From: Legionellales bacterium UBA5158
GTDB lineage: Bacteria > Pseudomonadota > Gammaproteobacteria > DSM-16500
DNA length: 5,637 nt
Assembly: GCA_002413665.1 (NCBI GenBank)
Contig: DHXK01000078.1
Coordinates: forward strand, 1,137 to 6,773
Reading direction: 5' to 3'
The notes beneath the pieces were generated by a model. It saw only the letters and a program-made list of their open reading frames with translations, did no database searches and had not been told where the DNA came from. Positions 1-4,827 of the stretch are shown here, piece by piece (position 1 is the stretch's first letter; each line of letters opens with the position of its first letter). The position numbers and the translations under genes were made by a program.

Positions 1-800
1 CTCCCGCCATTGTTGCTAGTGTAGGCCAACGGCAATTGGTTTTTGAAAGAACTGTCCAAAGAGTCTCCCACAGCGGTGCAGTTAGTACCCGTGCAGCTGA
101 CACCGAATAGAAATCCTCGCGTTTGACTACCTGGCAAGGGAAGTGGAGAGGTTAATGATAAAACCCAAGTGCTCCCTCCAGTGTTGCTAGTATAGGCCAA
201 CGGTAATTGGTTCTGACCATTACTGTCAGAGGAATCTCCCACAGCGGTGCAGTTAGTGCCCGTGCAGCTGACACCGAATAGAAATCCTTGCGTTTGACTA
301 CCTGGCAAGGGAAGTGGAGAGGTTAATGATAATGACCAAGTGCTCCCGCCATTGTTGCTAGTGTAAGCCAATGGCTGGCCGTTGCTGCCATTATCATCGA
401 AGGAGTTTCCCACAGCGGTACAGTTACTATCTATGCAGCTGACGCCGTGTAGTTCTCCTTGCGTCTGACCAACTGGCAAGGGAAGGGGCGAGGTTAATGA
501 TAATGACCAAGTGCTCCCGCCATTGTTGCTAGAATAGGCCAAGGGCAATATGTTCAGGCTTTGCTCACCACGCCTGTATCGGGAGTGACCCACAGCGGTG
601 CAGTTACTACCTATGCAGCTGACGCCGTTTAGTGTTCCTATCGTCTGACCACCTGGCAAGGGGAAGGGCGAGGTTAGTGATAAGGACCAATTGCTTCCGC
701 CATCATTGCTAGTGTAAGCCAACGGATTGCCGTTGGGGACATTACTGGGACCTTCGGAGTCTCCCACAGCGGTACAGGTGTCATTACTGCAGCTGACGCC
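1..800 (-). repeat. In-frame tandem repeat array, five units of 171-180 bp
   Basis: Units read leftward at 800-627 (58 codons), 626-447 (60), 446-276 (57), 275-105 (57) and 104-1 (partial). Each begins with a Gly-Val-Ser-Cys codon block. About 48 codons per unit are near constant. All length differences fall in one loop after CTAVG(D/H/N)S, at 755-726, 581-546, 401-375, 230-204 and 59-33 (10, 12, 9, 9 and 9 codons). Units 4 and 5 are nearly identical outside the loop, pointing to recent duplication. The array is visibly richer in G+C than the genes to its right. It continues beyond the window, so the copy number is unknown. Confidence 0.93.
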
Positions 801-1268
801 AATTAGACTTCCTGGAAGAACTGACGATGGTGGTGTTGCTACCACGGATATATTCAAAGGTAAAGCTGTTCCAGCACACGTTTTATCGCCAGGAAAACAA
901 ACAAATAAATGATGATGAGGATCTGGATCATTTCCATTGACGGCACCGGAAACTGTGAGGTTTAAAGTGCAGTGATCATTTGAAGATCCGTGCGGGCCCA
1001 AATTAAAATTGTTCGCACAACCTCCACTTGCGGTTGTCACATGAAGCGGCAAATACCGCACATGATTATTATATCTAGTGATCGCTGTATTATTAGTTAC
1101 AGTATAAGAAACCTGAATTGGACTACCTGATATCATCGTGGTGGGTAAAGGAAGTACGGTTGGTACAATTGTAAAAGGCAGCGCATAACTTAAACTGGCA
1201 AGACTCAACAAAGACAATGACAAAACGATTTTTATCACTTTGCCCCAGGTGGATAATGACTTTTTCAT
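1..1268 (-). CDS. Secreted protein with tandem BNR/Asp-box-like repeats (3' end outside window)
   Basis: The frame is open from ATG at 1268 to the left edge: 422 codons and no stop. Residues 1-29 form a classical signal peptide (MKKS start, hydrophobic V11-L26, cleavage likely after SYA29), so export is expected. Residues 30-150 form a Ser/Thr/Asn-rich, probably immunoglobulin-like beta domain with Cys84, Cys100, Cys124 and Cys131. From residue 157 come four full repeats and one partial repeat of 57-60 residues. Each has GVSC-x4-CTAVG, a variable loop, PLAY(T/S)SNxGGSxW, SLSLTSP and PLP. The S-N-(D/N)-G-G-S-x-W part resembles the Asp-box (S-x-D-x-G-x-T-W) of BNR/sialidase-type beta-propellers. 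The two Cys in each repeat, four residues apart, could form a small disulfide. No catalytic residues are visible; a binding or surface role is inferred. It sits 15 bp after the barrel gene stop and is probably cotranscribed with it. The start is supported by AAGGAA seven bases upstream. Confidence 0.85.
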   Translation of the reverse strand, partial: MKKSLSTWGKVIKIVLSLSLLSLASLSYALPFTIVPTVLPLPTTMISGSPIQVSYTVTNNTAITRYNNHVRYLPLHVTTASGGCANNFNLGPHGSSNDHCTLNLTVSGAVNGNDPDPHHHLFVCFPGDKTCAGTALPLNISVVATPPSSVLPGSLIGVSCSNDTCTAVGDSEGPSNVPNGNPLAYTSNDGGSNWSLSLTSPFPLPGGQTIGTLNGVSCIGSNCTAVGHSRYRRGEQSLNILPLAYSSNNGGSTWSLSLTSPLPLPVGQTQGELHGVSCIDSNCTAVGNSFDDNGSNGQPLAYTSNNGGSTWSLSLTSPLPLPGSQTQGFLFGVSCTGTNCTAVGDSSDSNGQNQLPLAYTSNTGGSTWVLSLTSPLPLPGSQTRGFLFGVSCTGTNCTAVGDSLDSSFKNQLPLAYTSNNGG

Positions 1269-1275
1269 TCTTAAA

Positions 1276-1281
1276 TTCCTT
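1276..1281 (-). promoter_or_regulatory. Ribosome binding site of the repeat protein
   Basis: AAGGAA lies seven bases before the ATG at 1268, inside the 15-bp gap after the barrel gene stop. It fixes the start and indicates independent initiation on a shared mRNA. Confidence 0.75.
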
Positions 1282-1283
1282 TT

Positions 1284-2096
1284 TTAAAATAACCAGCTGA
1301 GCTGTGCGAGTAGTTCATTAGCATAAAGATGTTTTGTTGAAAGCGTACCACTTACACTAGTGACATCAATTAATGCGGGTGTACCTAATTGAAATTTACC
1401 TGCATCAATAAATCGATAACCCACTCCTAAGCGTACATGAGGGGCGATATCCATCTCCACGCCTGCGCCTATTAGATAAGTAAATGCTGTTTGAGTATTG
1501 CTGGGATATTGTCTTGTAAAGGTGATATCAAACGGAACGTTTGTTTCGTAGTTTTCTGCTTTATTAAATGAAGCTCCAATGCCGACTTCACCATACGGAT
1601 GAATATACTTAGACTGCTGATAAATAAATTTACTTTCCACCAAAAGCTGACGTGTCAAGACAGAATAGTTATAAGTCCATGTATCAGCAGATTGCAGATC
1701 AGGACCTTGCAAGAGAGAGCCTTTTACACTCATACTTTCTGCTTGGTTAAACCCTAAACCAAATTGCATAGCGTAGGCGGGATTTAAAGACCATTCTCCA
1801 CCGATAAAACTACTAAAAAAGGCGCGAGTTTGAGATGAGCTTGCAGCGGTGTAATTGTAAAATTCATCCTCAACTGGATCTATAATAGTAAAGTCTTTAG
1901 ATTTTCCTACGTCTTTTGCAAATATTGCACCACCACCCAATGTTATCACGCCGCGGCCAGTAGATAACGCATCATAAGCGGATGAAAAATGTTGGTTGAT
2001 TCCTGCAAAGCTAAATGTGCTAGCAGATAAGCTTATTGCCATGATAAGAATTTGTGAATGTCGTGGATTTCTTGTCACTATCCTTGTGATTTGCAT
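1284..2096 (-). CDS. Outer-membrane beta-barrel protein (OmpA/OMP_b-brl-like)
   Basis: This 270-aa protein is probably an eight-stranded outer-membrane barrel. Residues 1-31 look like a signal peptide with an unusually long charged N-region (Arg5, Arg9, Arg12), a hydrophobic core at about 16-28 and likely cleavage after SFA31. The mature part alternates hydrophobic and polar residues in stretches typical of membrane strands: 48-58 (GVITLGGGAIF), 107-116, 149-160, 165-176, 203-216, 220-231 and 258-270. It ends in aromatic Phe (QLSWLF), the usual C-terminal signature read by the BAM assembly machinery. Gly-rich strand starts such as VRLGVGYRF are typical of PF13505-like porin-family proteins. 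The substrate is unknown; it may be structural or an adhesin. Met1 is chosen because TAAGGAA lies five bases upstream; Met19 would also leave a short signal peptide. The repeat protein follows in the same transcription unit, and an insertion sequence ends 74 bp upstream. Confidence 0.85.
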   Translation of the reverse strand: MQITRIVTRNPRHSQILIMAISLSASTFSFAGINQHFSSAYDALSTGRGVITLGGGAIFAKDVGKSKDFTIIDPVEDEFYNYTAASSSQTRAFFSSFIGGEWSLNPAYAMQFGLGFNQAESMSVKGSLLQGPDLQSADTWTYNYSVLTRQLLVESKFIYQQSKYIHPYGEVGIGASFNKAENYETNVPFDITFTRQYPSNTQTAFTYLIGAGVEMDIAPHVRLGVGYRFIDAGKFQLGTPALIDVTSVSGTLSTKHLYANELLAQLSWLF

Positions 2097-2101
2097 TGTT
2101 A

Positions 2102-2108
2102 TTCCTTA
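2102..2108 (-). promoter_or_regulatory. Ribosome binding site of the outer-membrane barrel gene
   Basis: TAAGGAA is five bases before the ATG at 2096 and supports Met1 over the internal Met19. No convincing -35/-10 pair was found in the 62 bp between this site and the insertion sequence end at 2171, so the operon promoter is not located. Confidence 0.7.
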
Positions 2109-2170
2109 AAACTCATTAGAATGTAGACTTTAAACTAACAAATTATGTTTTACGAACATTATTCATTAGG

Positions 2171-2189
2171 CAGGGCCCACGCATTAAAA
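2171..2189. repeat. Terminal inverted repeat of the insertion sequence (transposase 3' side)
   Basis: CAGGGCCCACGCATTAAAA matches the reverse complement of 3386-3404 at all 19 positions. The match stops at the outer CAGGG, which marks the element boundary. It contains the palindrome GGGCCC, as does its partner. Confidence 0.93.
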
Positions 2190-3320
2190 TGTAAACACTT
2201 TCAATAAAAGTGTCATAAGATAATCATTGTCCCAGCCAGCATCGAGCCGTTTTCCTCGGATACTTCTCTTTTTTGGATCTTGTTTTACAACGTTATATCC
2301 AATTCGTCTCACTATTGCTAAATTTTCTGCTGAGTCTCCAGCGCATGTTTTTGATTTATCATCCCCGAAAGCAACATCTAAAACCTAATGTAAATTATTT
2401 TCAATAGACCAATAGACTCGTACAGCGTTACTAAAAATGTTGACATCTTCTGAGAGCGATGTAAGAAAATAACGACGCTCAAAGCTTGTTACATTATTAA
2501 TAAAACGTTCTGACTCAACCATTCCTACGCTCTTTAAATTTTTCCATTTCTCTTTATCTTCTAGCCAGTCAATGGATTCAGTAATGTAGTATCGTCTTGC
2601 CTCTACTCGACCATGACCTTTGTCATTCGTCTCTACTATTTGGTGAGGAACATTTTTTAATTTATTATCTGCAATAGTATCTAAATATAATTTCACATCA
2701 TCATAAAGATTTTTATGATTTTCTTTTAATGCTAAAACATAATCTGCACCTTGAGAAATAATTTTTTCTGCAATGTTTTTTTGACATCCCATCGCATCAA
2801 TAGTTACAATACAACCCTTTAAAAAAAGGGTTTCTAGCAACTTTGGTGTAGCGGTAATCTCATTTGATTTGTCATCAATTTTTCTTTGCCCTAAGACCAG
2901 ACCATTCGCTGACGAAAATGCACTAACCATATGGATAGCTGCTTTATTAGATAAAGATGAACCATTCGATGAACGTAATCTTTCACCATCAATTGGCACA
3001 ATACTTCCTGCGCTTAGTGCAACGCAAGATTTCATCCATGCAATAAAACTTTTTTCAAATTGTTCAGGATCTAATATTGAAAAAACTCGCCATAAAGTAT
3101 CATGCGAAGGAATGCCATTTGGTAATTCTAAAAATGTTTTGAACCAAGCATTTTTAGCGTGGCCGAAACGCTCTATGTCTTCCCAAGTTTCTGCTCCGCA
3201 AATTACCGCGCACAGTGTAATAACTAAAATATCTATTAGCTTGTGAAGTTTTTTGCGATTTAATCTGGGATCTTCAATTATTGAAAAATACTCGAAAAAT
3301 GGTCCTTGCAGGGCTTCCAT
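2184..3320 (-). pseudogene. ISAs1-family DDE transposase interrupted by an amber codon
   Basis: The full frame is 378 codons, the usual size for this family, but TAG at 2385-2387 (codon 312) replaces the Trp expected in the conserved IENxLHW motif. The upstream part is 311 aa (ending IENNLH); another 66 codons, starting VLDVAFGDD and ending LLLKVFTF, stay open to TAA at 2184-2186. The N-terminal helical domain (FFEYFSIIEDPR, then GAETWEDIERFG) matches the transposase-associated domain. Catalytic acids are visible: Asp111 in PIDGERL, Asp175 in VTIDAMGCQK, and Glu307 just before the stop. ADYVLALKENH (192-202) is the typical block after the second Asp. The truncated product keeps all three acids but loses the C-terminal helix region, including GWDNDYL. 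A Cys where the family usually has Arg (KSKTCAGDSAENL) is a further sign of decay. Translation starts at Met1, with GGAAG ten bases upstream. Confidence 0.9.
2195..2213. other. Small hairpin inside the left end of the insertion sequence
   Basis: ACACTTT and AAAGTGT form a perfect 7-bp stem around a 5-base loop. It lies within the last codons of the original transposase frame. It is AT-rich and has no T-run on the transposase strand, so it is not a convincing terminator. It may be chance or an end-structure element. Confidence 0.3.
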
Positions 3321-3324
3321 GAGA

Positions 3325-3361
3325 AAACTACTTCCGTCAGTTTATAGTGGAGAAGTAGTTT
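3325..3361 (-). promoter_or_regulatory. Leader hairpin that would mask the transposase ribosome binding site
   Basis: AAACTACTTC (3361-3352 on the minus strand) and GAAGTAGTTT (3334-3325) are perfect 10-bp complements separated by 17 bases. The second arm includes the GAAG of the transposase Shine-Dalgarno and ends four bases before the ATG at 3320. RNA started outside the element would carry both arms and hide the site. RNA started at an internal promoter could lack the first arm. This mirrors hairpins known in IS10 and IS50; for this element it is an inference. Confidence 0.6.
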
Positions 3362-3384
3362 ACATTAACTTATTGATCGCACAA
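3357..3384 (-). promoter_or_regulatory. Possible transposase promoter
   Basis: TTGTGC at 3384-3379 and TAAACT at 3362-3357 are spaced by 16 bases just inside the right inverted repeat. Each matches the sigma70 consensus only moderately. Initiation about seven bases further on would fall inside the first arm of the leader hairpin. A second -10-like TATAAA lies at 3346-3341. Neither is strong enough to choose with confidence. Confidence 0.35.
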
Positions 3385-3385
3385 C

Positions 3386-3404
3386 TTTTAATGCGTGGGC
3401 CCTG
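3386..3404. repeat. Terminal inverted repeat of the insertion sequence (transposase 5' side)
   Basis: This is the exact reverse complement of 2171-2189, ending in CCCTG at 3404. The transposase start lies 65 bp inside it. Confidence 0.93.
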
Positions 3405-3558
3405 ATTTCAGGTCAGTTTAGGATTACGAAGAATTTAAAATACGTTATGATCACCCTAGGCTTGGATTCGTTGTTAAATCAGTAATTCGTGTCTATCTTT
3501 AACTTGCGTTCATTAACGCGGCGCATAGCTATTGACGGGACAGACCCTTTGGTATTCC

Positions 3559-3586
3559 TTGACCACGTAAAATTTTTTGTTAATAT
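3559..3586 (+). promoter_or_regulatory. Sigma70-like promoter of the 329-aa protein gene
   Basis: TTGACC (five of six -35 consensus bases) is followed after 16 bases by TAATAT, with a T-rich stretch in the spacer. Initiation near 3593 would give a leader of about 36 bases. It lies outside the insertion sequence, so the gene probably does not depend on the element. The remaining intergenic sequence (3405-3558) shows only a 5-bp stem (GCGTT/AACGC at 3506-3519) and no gene. Confidence 0.5.
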
Positions 3587-3628
3587 TCCTGCTAATACAT
3601 AGCTCATTAATTTTAAGGTTTCAATTCA

Positions 3629-4618
3629 ATGCCTAAAGACGTAATAATTCAAATAGTGAAAGAACAAGATGCACCAACACAAAGCGCTCTAATTCCAAAA
3701 AAAAGTAAGTCGCTACATCCTTCTCTGACAGATGATATACCTAGCAAAACATGGTTTCATATGTCTTTTAAAACACGTCGTTATACATCAATAATTTCAA
3801 CTTTTGATGTAATGCTAGGTTTATTTGAAAGACGTTGGTTCGCGCTGAAAAATTTTCATGAACACAAAGTTCCAAGCTGGGGTAGCGGTATATTTAATAT
3901 GCTGCCAAGTCTTATCGTTTGGAGCATACTTTTACGTGAGTGGATTAATCGTAAACCTGATGAAGTCACTCCCGATTTAGGTGCAACAAAATCCTTTTTA
4001 AAACAATTTAAAAAATTGAAAAATACGAGTCAAGAATTAGAGAAGCATGAGAATGAGAAATATCAATTTCATGGCATGTTACATGCGTTTAATTATCCAG
4101 GCAATAATATTTATATTGATTTTATGCTTGGTAATTTTATTCTAGGTTTGCGATTTTTAAATGGTGTTTTATTTATGTTACAAACAATTCAGTTGACTTC
4201 ATCTGAAAAAAATAAAGAAATTACTGACATCTCTAGTGATATTTTTACCATGATTAACGTTTTGTATACTTCATATATGATACTTCATAACACAAAAGAA
4301 CGCCCCCTTGTGAAAGCGGATGATTTCTTTTTTTCCACTAACACGATTACTAAAGCAATTAAAAAATTTAAAGAATATGGTAAGCGCCGTCATCAAAAAG
4401 ATCTTCAAGATCACGGCGTATCCAAAGCAGTTGATAAATTTAAAGAAATGGGTGAACGATATCGCCAACGAAAACAGGAAGAAAATAATTTACGCTATAT
4501 GAATATCACTCCATTACAAAAATTCAGCAATTTCAATAAATCTCATAGTAAACCTTCCTCTGGTTTATACGAACATTTATTACCAGAATTGGGTGTTTCA
4601 CGAAGTAGGAATGTTTAA
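3629..4618 (+). CDS. Hypothetical protein with C-terminal basic 24-residue repeats
   Basis: I do not recognise a family for this 329-aa protein. There is no signal peptide; residues 1-40 are polar and probably flexible. Hydrophobic patches lie at about 89-103 (FNMLPSLIVWSILL), 161-188 (split by Arg175) and 204-219. They could be amphipathic or membrane-contacting helices but are not clear transmembrane spans. Residues 120-145 are charged and likely helical. Two basic repeats, 241-256 and 265-280, share the pattern KAxxKFKExGxRxxQ. The tail (about 290-329) is polar and ends LGVSRSRNV. A long, mostly helical, AT-rich orphan beside an effector-like gene would fit a secreted host-acting protein, but nothing shows this directly. 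Start choice: TAAGG lies ten bases before ATG 3629, with a promoter-like site further upstream. The next gene is 209 bp downstream with its own control region, so it is probably a separate transcription unit. No terminator was found after the stop. Confidence 0.75.
   Translation: MPKDVIIQIVKEQDAPTQSALIPKKSKSLHPSLTDDIPSKTWFHMSFKTRRYTSIISTFDVMLGLFERRWFALKNFHEHKVPSWGSGIFNMLPSLIVWSILLREWINRKPDEVTPDLGATKSFLKQFKKLKNTSQELEKHENEKYQFHGMLHAFNYPGNNIYIDFMLGNFILGLRFLNGVLFMLQTIQLTSSEKNKEITDISSDIFTMINVLYTSYMILHNTKERPLVKADDFFFSTNTITKAIKKFKEYGKRRHQKDLQDHGVSKAVDKFKEMGERYRQRKQEENNLRYMNITPLQKFSNFNKSHSKPSSGLYEHLLPELGVSRSRNV
4349..4468 (+). repeat. Two 24-codon tandem repeats within the 329-aa protein
   Basis: Residues 241-256 and 265-280 are offset by exactly 24 residues and identical at 9 of 16 positions (Lys, Ala, Lys, Phe, Lys, Glu, Gly, Arg, Gln), with conservative changes at others (Thr/Ser, Ile/Val). 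The DNA has diverged more than the protein, so this is an old duplication kept by selection on the protein. The pattern suggests two short basic amphipathic helices. Confidence 0.7.
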
Positions 4619-4756
4619 TCGATGTTGATTCTTAGTGTAGTATGAAGTGTAGACGGTATTAGACAATTTCTGCAGAATAACACCACTTATCTTCTCTTTG
4701 CTACAGGCATTTGGTTAATATACATAGGGCTATATTTGCAAATAAGAGGGATCTTT

Positions 4757-4773
4757 CTTAATACTCTCTTAAT
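4757..4773 (+). promoter_or_regulatory. PmrA-type response regulator box
   Basis: CTTAAT-ACTCT-CTTAAT is a perfect 6-bp direct repeat with 11-bp periodicity. It matches the known PmrA (BasR) box form YTTAAK-N5-YTTAAK and the cTTAAT pairs reported upstream of many Legionella and Coxiella Dot/Icm effector genes. It ends 54 bp before the ATG at 4828, a suitable place for activating transcription. The -10 is uncertain; GACAAT (4784-4789) and AATGAT (4787-4792) are weak candidates. Binding by PmrA is inferred from the sequence alone. Confidence 0.65.
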
Positions 4774-4792
4774 CTGAAAATGAGACAATGAT

Positions 4793-4819
4793 TCTCTTCT
4801 GAAAGTCTTTCAAAAGAGA
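4793..4819 (+). promoter_or_regulatory. Near-perfect palindrome overlapping the ribosome binding site
   Basis: The 13-base arms 4793-4805 and 4807-4819 around T4806 are complementary at 12 of 13 positions (the C4799/A4813 pair fails). The right arm ends in AAGAGA, the probable Shine-Dalgarno, eight bases before ATG 4828. As RNA it would fold into a hairpin hiding that site; as DNA it could be an operator. The sequence cannot separate these options. Confidence 0.5.
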
Positions 4820-4827
4820 TTTTAGTG

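Larger units (their letters stand above)
2171..3404 (-). mobile_element. ISAs1-family insertion sequence, 1234 bp, probably inactive
   Basis: Two perfect 19-bp inverted repeats bound one transposase frame read leftward. Length, single-gene layout and protein sequence fit the ISAs1 family (DDE transposases, including the H-repeat proteins of enterobacteria). The reading frame stop at 2184-2186 lies inside the left inverted repeat, so the gene fills the element. The flanking 8-10 bases (TCATTAGG on the left, ATTTCAGG on the right) do not form a target duplication. With the amber codon in the transposase, this suggests an old or rearranged copy that could move only with help in trans. Confidence 0.92.

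Noticed and set aside
1..800. CRISPR array
   Set aside because: The units are 171-180 bp, in frame and protein-coding, with no short repeat/spacer structure.
727..912. 61-aa plus-strand open frame
   Set aside because: It lies antisense to the repeat protein, whose signal peptide, domains and repeats are coherent; it has no family-like features of its own.
2869..3246. 125-aa plus-strand open frame
   Set aside because: It is antisense to the well-recognised transposase and is a mirror of its codons.
3536..3550. GGGACAGACCC as a possible REP-like element
   Set aside because: It is a single short imperfect palindrome with no second copy in the window and no REP-associated transposase nearby.
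3551..3580. Rho-independent terminator from TGGT/ACCA followed by a T-run
   Set aside because: The stem is only 4 bp with a long loop and is separated from the T-run; the same bases make a better promoter.
3580..3597. Second PmrA-like box before the 329-aa gene (TTAATATT followed by CTAAT)
   Set aside because: The half-sites are 12 rather than 11 bases apart and the second lacks the TTAAT core; it overlaps the likely -10 region instead.
4271..4502. Short open frames on both strands inside the 329-aa gene
   Set aside because: They overlap a longer, better supported frame and have low-complexity Phe/Lys-rich translations caused by AT-rich DNA.
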